In this document: positions 12,621 to 23,149 of the stretch, one piece after another | How positions within the stretch are numbered: the first letter of the stretch is position 1 | How the letters are laid out: every line of letters begins with the position of its first letter | NCBI RefSeq assembly: GCF_040958095.1 | Contig: NC_091165.1 | Coordinates: 31,208,186 to 31,272,185, forward strand | Length of the DNA: 64,000 bases | Source of the DNA: Procambarus clarkii | Taxonomy: Eukaryota > Arthropoda > Malacostraca > Decapoda > Cambaridae | Direction: 5' to 3' | Made by a program: the position numbers and the translations under genes | Notes under the pieces: model-generated | Databases searched by the model: none | Seen by the model: the letters and a program-made list of their open reading frames with translations, nothing else | Told to the model about the DNA's origin: nothing

Positions 12621-12979
12621 ACAATAAACAATAAACACTACCAAAATAACCTGGGCGTGTGGAAAACCAAGGAATAAACTCGAGGGAGAATAAGCGTAAG
12701 GGCACCTCCTGGCCGCCAATCTAAATGGTAGAGGAAGGATACGAGTGTAAAGGAATAATTAATAGGGAGGAATATGAGTCACCCGCAGCCTCTTCCTGAC
12801 GGCGCTTCGGCGCCGCCATCTGCTGGAGGAGAACGTGCCCCGGGCTACATGGGGCCACCCCCCTGTCCAGGGCACTGCCCCTGGATCTGGACGCCGAGGA
12901 CTTAACGAACACCGAGGGAGACGAGACATCCTGGATTGCCGGCGGCGCCGCCGAACCCAGGGCCTGAGGTGCGTACCGT

Positions 12980-14470
12980 TAGACGTAAACCTGCAGACGT
13001 CGTCGAGCTGATCTCGGGTCCGTGCTCCAACGCCAGCGTCTCCCTCCGACGTTGAAGAACGACAGACGACACAAGGCGGACGGGCAGGCGGACGAACGCT
13101 GAACTTACAACGTAGGAGGAATCCCTGCTACAACGGACGGGCAGGGCGCTTAAGACAAACGCACCGGGCTACACCGGCCAGGCGGGAACGCCTGGGAACC
13201 AACCTGCCGGGCAACACCGGCCAGACGGAGGACATGGAGTAACGGTCCTGGCTACCCCCCAGGCAAGCAGGACACGTGCCTGAGGGCCTGGACGACGGAA
13301 AGCTTGAAATAACACACCGGGCTACACCGGCCAGACGTACGTCTGGGGACTACATGCCGGTCTTACACCGGGCAGACGGACGTCTGGGGACAACTTGTTC
13401 GGCGACAACTCCGGGGAAGACGTACCTGGGGACTCCGGGACTCCAAAGGGCCTGGGACTAACTCCCCGGGCAACACGGCCGGGCGAGACGTCCGAGGGCG
13501 ACGTGCCTAGCTGAGAACACACCACACACGCCAAGGACCCCGTGGCCTACCAACCACGCGCTGCCACACGGCATGCTCAGGGCCTAGATGAAAGAGAGGG
13601 GGGGGTGGCCGCACACAGGCGCGCCCGTACGGGCGCAAGGCAGCCCGAGCCCCGACGTGGGGAAGCCGTGGCGCAAAGCCACGTGGATTAGCACCCAAAT
13701 AAGGGAACAGGAAGGGCAGAACACAGCCCAGCCGTGCGCTCCACGGAGCGCCGTGCCACGTGGCAGCACGACCAGGCGTGTGCCCCGTAGCAGGCCCGGG
13801 CGAAGGGCCGGAACCTGGCCACGCGTCGTCGCCAGCGGCGACGCTTGTCCGCACAGGGAGACCCGACCCCTGGGGACAGCCCAGGGAACCCGGCAGACCG
13901 GCAACAGGGAACACCCGAGGGAAAAACAGGAAAGTCGCAGAAGCACGCCCTGCCGGCCAGGCACGTGACGACCCGGCAAGGCATGGGCCCCAAGGCGGGG
14001 CCCGCCATAGGGCCGCCCACGCCTGGCCACGTGTCGCCGCCGCCAAGAACATGCGCCCCGGGCGTAGGACCGAACCTGGCCACAAGCCGTCGCCGACGGC
14101 GACACATGTCCTCGGATAAGGAGAAACCTGGCCCCCTGGGACAGCCCAGGGAACCCGGCGGGCCGGCAACAGGGAGACCCGAAGGAAAGGCGGGAAGGAC
14201 GCCGCAGCACGCCCAGACGACCAGACACGTGGTCGATGGCGGCGAGGCATGGGCCCCAAGGCAGAGCACGAAGGGCGTAGGGCCCACCACGCCTGGCCAC
14301 ATGGCGACGCCGGCAAGGGCACGCCTGGCCTCCGACGGGGCCCCGGGCAGGGCGCGCGCCTGGGCACGCCACGCTGCGGGGCCCCGGGCAGGGCGCGCGC
14401 CTGGGCACGCCACGCTGCGGGGCCCCGGGCAGGGTGCGCGCCTGGGCACGCCACGCTGCGGGGCCCCCTG
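12980..14470. repeat. GC-rich tandem repeat block
   Basis: Between 13,140 and 13,510 short units around ACACCGGCCAGACG and GTCTGGGGAC recur. Between about 13,810 and 14,330 a unit of about 260 bp, with GACAGCCCAGGGAACCCGGC and GGCATGGGCCCCAAGGC, occurs twice. From 14,338 to 14,466 a 41-bp unit (GGGGCCCCGGGCAGG, GCGCGCCTGGGCACG) is repeated three times almost exactly. The 364- and 274-codon open frames here are by-products of composition. Confidence 0.75.
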
Positions 14471-14753
14471 GACACGTACGGGCACGGCTGGACGGTGCCC
14501 CACCTGAGAGGAGACCGAACGCAGGCCACTAGGGACGCGGCCCGGCGCACGCCAACCCTAAGCCAGCCACGCGACCTGCACGGCACGGGGGCGCCCGACA
14601 CGGGGCCAAGAAGGGCGCCCCAGCTCTCCCGGGAACTAACAGCAGAGAGCCCGAAGGACTAACTAAGGCGGCACACACGTACCGCGAGGGGATGGTGCTT
14701 GGCACACGCTGCACTGGGGAGGTCCTGACTAGAATTGAACAGAAAACCTCACC

Positions 14754-14949
14754 TTGGGGTTAAAAGTGTAGGGCAGGAGGCCCCTGCCGGATCGGTCTGG
14801 GGTGTCGAGGGCCCCATGATGTCCGTGAGAGAGAGGTCAGGTACCGAGGCAGCTGGCGTGATGTCCATCTCGTGCGAAGTCGGGCGGCCGGGGAGTGGTT
14901 GCGAGGGCAGCGGCGAGGGCAGGCGGAGTGAGGGGGAAGGGGTGGGCAT
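14754..14949 (-). CDS. Inferred 5' exon of the tyrosine-recombinase gene
   Basis: A minus-strand frame begins with ATG at 14,949 (MPTPSPSLRLPSPLP) and gives a Pro/Ser-rich leader that ends ASCPTLLTP just before AAG|GTGAGGTT, a strong match to a splice donor. The phase (two bases of a codon) agrees with the acceptor at 10,221. It lies just inside the right inverted repeat, where a 5' exon of a minus-strand element gene would be expected. I recognise no domain. Without transcript data the exon remains a proposal. Confidence 0.45.
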
Positions 14950-15024
14950 TTGCGCCGCGGGAAGCGCTGCGCAAATGTTTCTTTCTCCCCCATCAGAAAC
15001 ATCCCCGCTTGCGAAGCAGTGGCC

Positions 15025-15822
15025 ATTTACTCCAGTCCTGACCCCCTTGCTCTAAATGCCACAGTAAATACTGAGCTAGAGAAAGTCCATCTTTGGCTAA
15101 CTGCCAACAAACTCACCCTTAACATTGACAAAACGTTTTATATTCTGTTTGGCAATAAATCCTCTAATCAGATAAATCTCAAAATAAACAATACCCAAAT
15201 TTGTAACAAATTAGATGGCAAATTCCTTGGCGTTCTCATCGACCACAAGCTGAATTTCCAGGGACACATTCTAAATATATCAAAAAAAGTTTCAAAAACT
15301 GTTGGCATTCTTTCTAAGATCAGATATTATGTACCCCGCCCTGCCCTGGTTACTCTCTATTACTCCCTCATCTATCCATACCTCAACTATGGTATTTGTG
15401 CTTGGGGTTCTACTACCCAAAATCATTTACGTCCTCTAATTACCCAACACAAAGCTGCTATTAGGACAATATCCAACTCTGGCCCCAGACATCACTCGGT
15501 ACCCTTACTCAAATCTCTGAATATGTTAGATATTAAGTCACTGCACATTCTCTCTTGTGTATTATACATATATAAAACGCTGAACTGTAATGCCAATCCT
15601 GACCTCAAAAGCTTCATTGAAGTTTGTAACAGAACCCATGAGCACCACACCAGAAATAAATACAGTTTTGATATTCCTAGAGTACGACTTAATCAAACTA
15701 GAAATGCTCTACAAATCAAGGGACCCAGAATGTGGAATGACCTTCCCAACCATGTTAAAGACTGTACCTCTCTCAACCAGTTTAAGATAAAAACTAAACA
15801 CTACCTAATAAATTCCCTGTAA
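15025..15822 (+). pseudogene. LINE A1, 3' part: reverse transcriptase C-terminal region
   Basis: This is the continuation of the frame broken at 6,286. It starts at IYSSPDPLALNATVNTEL, directly downstream of the FADD box, and runs to the TAA at 15,820-15,822 with LTLNIDKTFYILFG, LDGKFLGVLIDHKL, YYSLIYPYLNYGICAWG and RMWNDLPNHVKDC. There are no internal stops. The 3' UTR follows to 16,153 with the ACGCATTGCGT motif, ACCTGAATAAACATATTTA and a (TTTA)n tail. The two halves of A1 together give a complete RT. Confidence 0.9.
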
Positions 15823-16194
15823 CCTACCTCACTCCTCTATTGTCAACCCATGTCTGTTATTTTTTTTAATCAACACTGTTTGTCGACCTATTGTATTTGT
15901 GCTGCTTTTTCAGTCATATGTTCCCCCTTTTTTTTATCTTTATTTGTATTTGTTCTCAACACTTTTTATTCCTTATGCTCAATTAGTATTAAGTTCTAGA
16001 TATTAATGTTTTTCTTGCCCGAAACGCATTGCGTAATAGTGGCTTTAGGCATTGTATGTACTAGCTCTATCTATATATCAATCCATTAATGTAACATCAC
16101 TTGTATGTATGTACCTTACCTGAATAAACATATTTATTTATTTATTTATTTATATAATCATCTTGACAGTCTCTACTGATTTTTTTGTTACAAA

Positions 16195-16350
16195 TAAATA
16201 AATAAATAAATAAATAAATAAATGTTTATTTAGGTAAGGTACATACATACAAGAAATTTTTACAAAGATTGGTGGACTTACAGGTAGAGCTAGTACATAC
16301 AATGCCTATAGCCACTATTACGCAAAGCGTTTCGGGCATGAAAAACTTAA
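16195..16350 (-). mobile_element. Solo 3' end of a LINE A element with (AAAT)n tail
   Basis: The mirror image of the A1 tail: (AAAT)n at 16,195-16,223, then AATGTTTATTTAGGTAAGGT, and the TAGTGGC...GCATTGTATGTACT block in reverse. It stands tail-to-tail with A1, separated by about 40 bp. Sequence from 16,350 to about 16,640 is AT-rich with TTAATCT repeats and shows no gene. Confidence 0.65.
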
Positions 16351-16640
16351 TCTAACTTATCTTAATCTTAATCTTATCTTAACTTAATCTTAATCTTTGG
16401 TGTTCTCTCGACCATACTTGTGTATCCTCCATGGCTATCTAGGTCTTTATTCTACCTCTAATTGTTTCAATTCTTTTGTTTACTTGCATTTATTGTTGTG
16501 TTTTACCATAATTATTCCCTAACTTTAGCAGACTTAATACTTTGTAAGCTCTTATTGTATTGTTATATTATTGTATTGTTGTGTTTTGCTATAATTACTT
16601 TCTATTTTACAGCAGATTTAGTATTTATCTGTTCCTGTAA

Positions 16641-16922
16641 TTGCTTATCTTATTGTATCGTGACATTATTTTATCTGGAGATAAAATTACATTATTTTTA
16701 TACAGGAGAATTCGTTTAAAACTAGATAGCTGCTCCCGCAAGTCTGATCTTATCTCATCTGCAGTCGCTAGTATATCCACTGTTTATGCGAATGAATGTC
16801 TAACCAGGTTCAGGCAAAATCTCTTTTTAAAAATGCGTGGTTTCTGCAAAAATTCCCCTACAATTAAACACTGTTTTGTGCGATATGGTAAAATTATAGC
16901 TAGGAGGACTGACACTGGTTAG
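16641..16922 (+). CDS. Short unidentified frame, possible LINE ORF1 remnant
   Basis: A 93-codon frame. Its second half (STVYANECLTRFRQNLFLKM, then FVRYGKIIARRTDTG) resembles the C-terminal pattern of some LINE ORF1 proteins (VNExLT...R...L and a final W/Y-x-R-x-G-x-I-x-x-R). The first half looks like AT-rich noise and the start is arbitrary. Similarity is weak and judged by eye. It abuts the 3' end of LINE C. Confidence 0.25.
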   Translation: MLILLYRDIILSGDKITLFLYRRIRLKLDSCSRKSDLISSAVASISTVYANECLTRFRQNLFLKMRGFCKNSPTIKHCFVRYGKIIARRTDTG

Positions 16923-17990
16923 TTTAGTTCATTTATTATGCACCCCATACCCATCTTGTGGGCGGTAGTGGAAAGGGTTACAGAGGCACATAATGGGCTC
17001 AGGGACTGAACCCCACAATTCATTTAGCTAAGCAAGTTACAATCTTGATGAGCTAGTTACAAAATTCAGTATAAGTCGTCACATCAACAATGGGTTCGAG
17101 ATCAACCACAAGTACAGGTTCTAAATTAAGCAACTGACTTATGTGGAGAGTTAGTGTCAAAATTTATATGTTTGTCCTGCACACCGCCCCCCATCCAGTG
17201 GGCAGCGGTGGATAGGTTACAATCACTCTTAGTTACTACCTACAGTTAGCAAACTGGGGATATTTGGCTAAAATTCCTGGTAGCAGATCATTTTGAATGA
17301 AATATTGACACATCGCTGGAACATTGGTTATAGAATTGTCTCTAAATTCACGTATCTTTTCGCACTCCATCACATAGTGACGGAGGGTGTGCGAATAATT
17401 TTGTTGACACAGTTTACATTTGGTCAGGTCTACATCGGCAGATAATGAGAATTCCCAGAGATACTTGTAACCGAGTCTAAGCCGAGCAGTAGTAACATCT
17501 AGAAGTCTGCTGATTTTATTGGATGATCCATAGATGTGTGGCTCCTCTTGCATGATAGTATGATGATAGATGGAATTACTGGTGTCAATTTCACTTTGCC
17601 TCAGATCTACAAGATCTTGTTGACTTATCAGCTCTATCATGCATTCGGAGACCAACATGAGATGGAGATCACATGAAATGGACTCTGTTACCATCCTTAA
17701 TAATTTTGTTGTATTTGTGTCTAGCTTCGGACACGAGCATGTTACAGTTATGTCTTAAAGAGTTGAGAGCATTTAAGGATGATAAGGAGTCACTTACAAT
17801 TAATGTATCAAGTTTGGAGACTTGTACATATTTCAGTGCAAGGATCAAGGCAAATAGTTCGGTCTGAAGGGTAGAGGCCCAGTTGTTTATACGGATTCCC
17901 TACTCAAAGTACAAGCCATCGCCCATTGTCAGAACAACTGCACTTCCAGCTGCACTCGTGGTGCGGTGTAGTGAACCATCAGTGCACTTT
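16923..17990 (-). pseudogene. LINE C: RNase H and C-terminal zinc-knuckle region of a third LINE family
   Basis: Minus-strand reading from about 17,985 gives CTDGSLHRTTSAAGSAVVLT, then TLQTELFALILALKYV and LIVSDSLSSLNAL, a ribonuclease H fold pattern with the TDGS, TELxA and SDS positions. Two in-frame stops interrupt it. Further down come TARLRLGYKYLWEF and CKLCQQNYSHTLRHYVMEC, a Cys/His knuckle typical of the C-terminus of RNase H-bearing LINEs. The polyprotein ends at 17,236 and the 3' UTR runs to about 16,923 (TATGCACCCCATACCC). The RT is missing: the copy is 5'-truncated near 17,990. This family differs from LINE A and B, which show no RNase H. Confidence 0.7.
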
Positions 17991-18014
17991 AAGCTCAATT
18001 ACTATTAAGTTTTA

Positions 18015-18161
18015 GTCTAAGTGTTTTTTCACCACCTCTCCTTGCCCGAAACGCTATGCGTACTAGTGGCTTTAGGTATTGTATGTACTACCTCTATCTT
18101 TAAATCTAACAGAATGTTTGTACTGTAACGCTGCAACTATGTATGTACTGTTCCTAAAAAA

Positions 18162-18193
<32 letters not shown>

Positions 18194-18348
18194 AGTTTTA
18201 GTCTTAATGTTTTTCCTGCCCGAAACGCTTTGCGTAATAGTGGCTTTAGGCATTGTATGTACTAGCTCTATCTATAAATCCATCAACATTTTGTATCTTA
18301 CCTTGTATGTATGTACTTTATCTGAATAAATATTTGTATTTGTATTTG
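18015..18348 (+). mobile_element. Two LINE A-type 3' ends in tandem
   Basis: Two copies of the 3' module (AAGTTTTAGTCT, GCCCGAAACGC, TAGTGGCTTTAGG, TTGTATGTACTA) occur at about 18,015-18,190 and 18,191-18,348. The first ends in (ATT)n at 18,160-18,190, the second in ACTTTATCTGAATAAATATT and (TTTGTA)n. Neither has coding sequence. They abut arm 2 of the long inverted repeat. Confidence 0.65.
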
Positions 18349-18349
18349 T

Positions 18350-18687
18350 ACTGTGCGAGCTTTGAACCAAAGAAAACGATTGTTCGGAGAGATTGCCAAG
18401 CGTTCGAATTATCACAACTGCATGAATTGTGCTTTAGTTGCCCCTAACCCTCTACATCAACAAAACCCTGCTGACCATTGTTACGAAGCTACATCTCGGG
18501 AATTGAAGAGTAAACAGCCAGGTATATGACGAGTCGCTATATTTCTATTTCACTTTTGACAATTAGACAACAATAGTGAACATAAGGGCCCTGTAGTGCA
18601 GTTGGGATTGTTCTTGAATCGCAATAGGGGATCCAGTGTTCGGTCCTCAGTTGGGACACAAATGGTTCGGCACATTTCCTTCATCAT
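18350..18687. repeat. Long inverted repeat, arm 2 (inner segment)
   Basis: Reverse complement of about 3,190-3,515: GAAAACGATTGTTCGGAGAG, GTTCGAATTATCACAACTG, CAACAAAACCCTGCTGACC and GGGCCCTGTAGTGCAGTTGG all have mirrored partners. It breaks at ATCAT (18,683-18,687), where LINE A3 is inserted. Confidence 0.8.
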
Positions 18688-21304
18688 AAATAAATAATAA
18701 ATAAATAAATAAATGTTTATTCGGGTTCAAAGTTCAAGTAAGTTTATTGAGACAAGAACAAAAAAGTACATCTTTAGGTTATTTCTACCCCCCCAAGTTT
18801 ATTCAGGTAAAGTACATACATACGAGAGGTTTTACAAAAATTGATAGATTTATAGATAGAGCTAGTACATACGATGCCTAAAGCCACTATTATGCAAAGC
18901 GTTTCAGGCAGGAAAAACATTAAAGACTAAAACTTAATACTAATTGAGATTAGAGTATAACATGTGTTGAGAACAATTAAAAATAAAAATAAAAAAGGGG
19001 GGAACATGGCAGAAAAAAGCAGCACAAATACAATTAGGTTGACAAACAACCTTGTTTAAAAAACAGACATGGGTTGACAATATAGGGGTAAGGTAGGTAA
19101 CAGGGAATTTATTAGGTACTGCTTAGTTTTTATCTTAAACTGGTTGAGAGAGGTACAGTCTTTTAACATGATTGGGAAGGTCATACCACATTCTGGGTCC
19201 CTTGATTTGTAGAGCATTTCTAGTTTGATTAAGTCGTACTTTTGGAATATGAAAACTGTATTTGTAGTTCTGGTGTGGTGCTCATGGGTTCTGCTACAAC
19301 CTTCAGTGAAGCTTTTGAGGTCAGGATTGGCTTTACAGTTCAGCGTTTTATATATGTATAATACACAAGAGAGAATGTGCAGTGACTTAATATCTAACAT
19401 ATTCAGAGATTTGAGTAGGGGTACCGAGTGATGTCTGGGGCCAGAGTTGGATATTGACCTAATAGCAGCTTTGTGTTGAGTAATTAGAGGATGTAAATGA
19501 TTTTGGGTAGTAGAACCCCATGAACAAATACCATAGTTGAGATATGGATAGATGAGGGAGTAATAGAGTGTCACCAGGGCAGGGCGTGGTACATAATATC
19601 TGATCTTAGAAAGAATGTCAACAATTTTTTAAACTTTTTTTGATATAGTTAGTATGTGTCCCTGGAAATTCAGTTTGTGGTCAATGAGAATGCCAAGGAA
19701 TTTGCCATCTATTTTGTTACAAATTTGGGTATTGTTTATCCTGAGATTTATTGGATTAGAGGATTTATTGCCAAACAGAATATAGAAAGTATTGTCAATG
19801 TTAAGGGTGAGTTTGTTGGCAGTTAGCCAAAGATGGACTTTATTTAGCTCAGTATTCACTGTGGCATTTAGAGCAAGGGGGTCAGGACTGGAGTAAATGA
19901 AAGTTGTGTCGTCAGTAAATAGAATTGGTTTGAGGTGTTGGGAGGCATTTGGAAGGTCATTAATGTAGATGAGAAAGAGGAGAGAGCCAATTATGCTGCT
20001 CTGAGGAACACCGATGTTGATGGGTAGGGTGGGAGAAATTGTATTATTTAGAGAAACATACTGGAGCCTGTCAGTAAGGTAAGATTTGAGGTATTGCAGG
20101 GAGTGTCCTCTGACTCCATAATGATGTAATTTAAGAAGGTTTTGGTGGTTGACAGTGTCAAAAACCTTACGCAGGTCCACAAATAACCCAACAGGGAACT
20201 CATTTTTATCAAGAGCTGCATGAATCAAGTTAATCATACTAATAAGTGCATCGTTAGTGCTTTTTTTGGGTTTGAAGCCATATTGACAAGAGCTAAGTAT
20301 ATTGTGTTTGGCAAGATAAGAGTAAAGCTGCTTGTTTATTAGTTTTTTAGTTTAGTTTTTAATTTAATTTAGTTTAAATTAAGTTTTTCAAATATTTTTG
20401 ACAAGTTAGGCAGGATTGATATAGGTCTGTAGTTGTTAACATCTGTGAGATCACCACATTTGTGGACAGGGGTTACTCTCGCTTTTTTTTTAGAATATCT
20501 GGAAAGGTTTGGAGTTCAAGTGACTTGTTGAAGAGCAATGCAATAGCAGGGGGCTAAAGATCTGGAGGCTTTTTTGTAAATTAAAATTAGTATCTCCTCA
20601 GCACTTGACTTGGTTTTAAGGGAAAGGATTATCTCATTAACATCAGTGGAATTTGTAGGCTTTAGGTACAGAGACTGTGGATAGTTACCTATAAGATAGT
20701 CTTTAACATCAGTACTGGAAGATGGAATGTCATTTGCAAGGGATGACCCAATGGAAGAGAAGAACCTATTGAACTCAATAGCAGAATCAGAGGTTGAAAG
20801 CTGACCATCGTTATTGGACAGGAGTGTTGGTTTGTTATTTAAAATCTTTGATCCCAATATTTGTGAAAATGTGCTCCAAGTTTTTTAATGTTGCTCTTTA
20901 TTTGGGTAAATTTATCTTCGTAGTATTTAGTTTTGGCTCGTCTAATTATTTTAGATAGCAATAAAGAGTAATTCTTTGAGAATTCTTTGGAGACGGTTCC
21001 TAACCTATACTTCTTCTGAAGGTCATGTTTTTTTTATTAATGGATTTAAGTATTCCCTTTGTAAGCCAAGGATTGTTTAGCCTTTTGGTTGTGACTTGTT
21101 TTGTTAGCATAGGACAGTGGGTGTTATAAAGGCTGAGAGTTTTTTGAAGAAAAGATTGCACTGCTAGGTTGATGTTCCCTATGTTACCTAACTCAGACTC
21201 CCAGTTGACATTAGCAGCAGCAGTTATAAAATTGCTTATAGCAGTTTCATTGTGCAGCCTAAAGCTTAACTCCCTATCTCTAGAGGTGGTTTGTTAATGT
21301 TTGT
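18688..21304 (-). mobile_element. LINE A3, inserted in arm 2
   Basis: A 5'-truncated minus-strand LINE A with target duplication ATCAT at 18,683-18,687 and 21,305-21,309. The uninterrupted site exists in arm 1 near 3,180-3,195, which verifies the insertion. The tail is (AAAT)n at 18,688-18,718. Coding remnants are the C-terminal region at 19,574-19,056, the RT core at 20,237-19,629 (KVFDTVNH, GVPQSSIIGSLLFLIYIND, FTDDTTFIY with Ala to Thr in the ADD box), and upstream RT at 20,857-20,516. Several frameshifts and a low-complexity AT stretch at 20,335-20,385 interrupt it. A foreign stretch of about 70 bp seems to sit in its 3' UTR near 18,725-18,795. The copy is inactive. Confidence 0.85.
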
Positions 21305-22129
21305 ATCATCTTTGCGATACGATACGTACAGTTTGCATGAAGGCTTATCTTCCTGATGACTGCACGAGTGGTGATGTTGAAAGATGTATCACTCACAGTG
21401 GCGCATCAACGTTATAAGTTGGCAGAGTTTGAAAGTTATTGAGGTCGTCTATTTGTGCGAGGGTGATGACAAATAAACATGAGCGGAATTTGTCACAGGA
21501 CGGGAAAGGCGTGGGGTTGTTTTGCTGGTGATAGTGAAGTGCTGCTATTCTATAAGAAGTGTGTGGTTTAGTCAAGAGACTGATTTTGAGAGTTGAAGCA
21601 TGTTTGGGAGTTTGTCGCAATTCAGAGAGGTTAGAGTAGGTTATGTTAGATTATGTTAAGTAATGTGGGGTTAGTGTGTATATAGTTATGGGTTAGGTTA
21701 GGATGTCATATACTGGATCTTTACGTCTGGGATGTGATTACATCAATCTTCCTTGATGTGCGAGTAGTACAGCATGTTGATTATCCAGAAGTGGTTGGGG
21801 GATGTGTAGTGGGAGTATGTGGTTTAAGTTGTTTTTCAGTCGAAGTGCTAGGTCACTGGGAGGTTTGTACATCTGGGGATTTCTCGATGCCTCTGTTCAC
21901 ATAGTGGTTAATAGGTCTCTGGGAGTTGGGCAACAGTTGTGGGGTTGCATCCTGGGGAGGGTTTGTAGTTTGACCTTGATGGTGGACATTGATACTAGCC
22001 TAAATTATACATGTTACATAAAGTACACATAATACATATAAACTACACATAATAATAATATGTATACATAAAGTACACATAATTATGTGTGTACAGACTT
22101 CCTGTCACGAACAGGAAAGGTTCCATTAG

Positions 22130-22340
22130 TACAGTCATGTTTGTTCTCAACTCACAATCAAGAATTCAGGGTTCAAATCCCAGGTGGGACTGAAATGGCA
22201 TTTCCTATCACCTAATGCACTTGTTCACCTAGCAGTAAGTAGGTACTCAGGAGTTAGTCAGCTTGTTGTAGGGGTTACATCCTGGGCATGATCAGTAATA
22301 TGACTTTGGGGGACCTCGATATAAACAACAGTCTAAAGTC
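22130..22340 (+). mobile_element. tRNA-derived SINE-like module (arm 2 copy)
   Basis: A good box B, GGTTCAAATCC, lies at 22,170-22,180, followed by CACCTAGCAGTAAGTAGGTA and GGAGTTAGTCAGCTTGTTG. The same body occurs in the SINE at 49,168-49,420, so the two share a core with different heads. Box A is not clear. Confidence 0.55.
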
Positions 22341-22644
22341 TATAAGATACAAGACTAACATGTATGCTAACATGTATGTACACTGGCTGCCTGTATCCTG
22401 TCACATTGAATTATTATTATAACACTGGATATTATAACTTAATTAGGCCTAATGTTACATAAAAAGTCTGTTATTCTGTCCAAAACACTGCATGTTATTA
22501 GCTTGGTATGAATGTAATTTGCATATTTACATTGACACATTGTTACTTGTACATGTAAAGAATATAAAAACATCAGTGCTATCTTCTATCGTAAATCCAA
22601 TGTACCTTTTTTTATATATAAATAAAAAAAATAAAAAATATAGA

Positions 22645-22870
22645 GGAGGGAGGGCAAATTCGAGGACCACAGAGAATAGAGGTGAGTGAGGGTGGGGAAG
22701 CAAGCACCACAGAGAGTGCTGGTGAGAGAGGGTGGGGAAGTGAGCACCACAATAAGTGGAAGTGAGCGAGGGTGGGGAAGCAAGCACCACAGAGAGTGAT
22801 GGTGAGTGAGGGCTTGGAAGCGAGCACCACAACACTGCGCCTCTCCACTTCCCGGCCCGGCCCACCTTTC
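22645..22870. repeat. Minisatellite of about 40 bp, about 5 units (arm 2)
   Basis: Reverse complement of the array at 1,378-1,850 (AGTGAGCGAGGGTGGGGAAG, CACCACAGAGAGTG), with fewer units. Confidence 0.85.
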
Positions 22871-23149
22871 TCACTCAACAAACTGCATATATTATATCAT
22901 ATTAAGAGAAGAGTTCAGGAGCCTCATATTGCACTCATTTCCACCCTGAAATCATATAAATTATTCAGGTACTTGAAAGACATATTTTGTGGATACTTTC
23001 TCTATCACAACCCTTAAAACAAACCTACAAAATTCTCTAATCTTATCCAGTCGTCACCTTCATAATAACATTAACAAAACTTGTGTTATTCATAAAATAT
23101 ATCATAAGAACATATTAGAGTAGATTGTTTGCATGTGGGGATGTTGGAT

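Larger units (their letters stand above)
10231..14753 (-). other. Inferred intron of the tyrosine-recombinase gene
   Basis: About 4.5 kb between the inferred donor (AAG|GTGAGG on the minus strand, 14,756-14,748) and acceptor. It contains G-runs at 10,386, 10,456 and 10,641, an AT-moderate tandem duplication (11,571-12,620) and a very GC-rich block (12,980-14,470). Long open frames in the GC-rich block have repeat-driven composition and no recognisable motifs. The intron call is inference from splice signals and frame agreement. Confidence 0.5.
6287..15024 (-). mobile_element. Tyrosine-recombinase transposon with an intron and no visible reverse transcriptase
   Basis: The element lies inside LINE A1. 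Excluding LINE A2 it is about 6.6 kb. Its ends carry an imperfect inverted repeat: 6,287-6,306 (TCTGATCAGGGGGAGAAAGA) and 14,980-14,999 read in reverse (TCTGATGGGGGAGAAAGA, two bases shorter). Some 25 bp beyond the right repeat have no left counterpart. The only protein domain I recognise is a tyrosine recombinase on the minus strand, split over an inferred 5' exon (about 14,949-14,754), a long intron of tandem repeats, and a 3' exon (10,220-9,465 continued at 7,353-6,648). No RT, RNase H or DDE domain is visible. Crypton-like elements are recombinase-only, whereas Ngaro and DIRS have RT; none fits cleanly. Function is inferred from the domain, and the copy is inactive. Confidence 0.7.

Noticed and set aside
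10895..12719. Hydrophobic minus-strand frames resembling membrane proteins
   Set aside because: Several overlapping frames in a purine-rich strand give Leu/Phe/Ser-rich translations; no conserved motif, and the sequence is a tandem duplication.
13507..14601. Long open frames (364 and 274 codons, minus) in the GC-rich block
   Set aside because: They run through tandem repeats in several frames at once and show no domain; lack of stops follows from base composition.
16498..16720. Short hydrophobic frame at 16,462-16,719 as a membrane peptide
   Set aside because: AT-rich sequence with T-runs; no start context, motif or partner.
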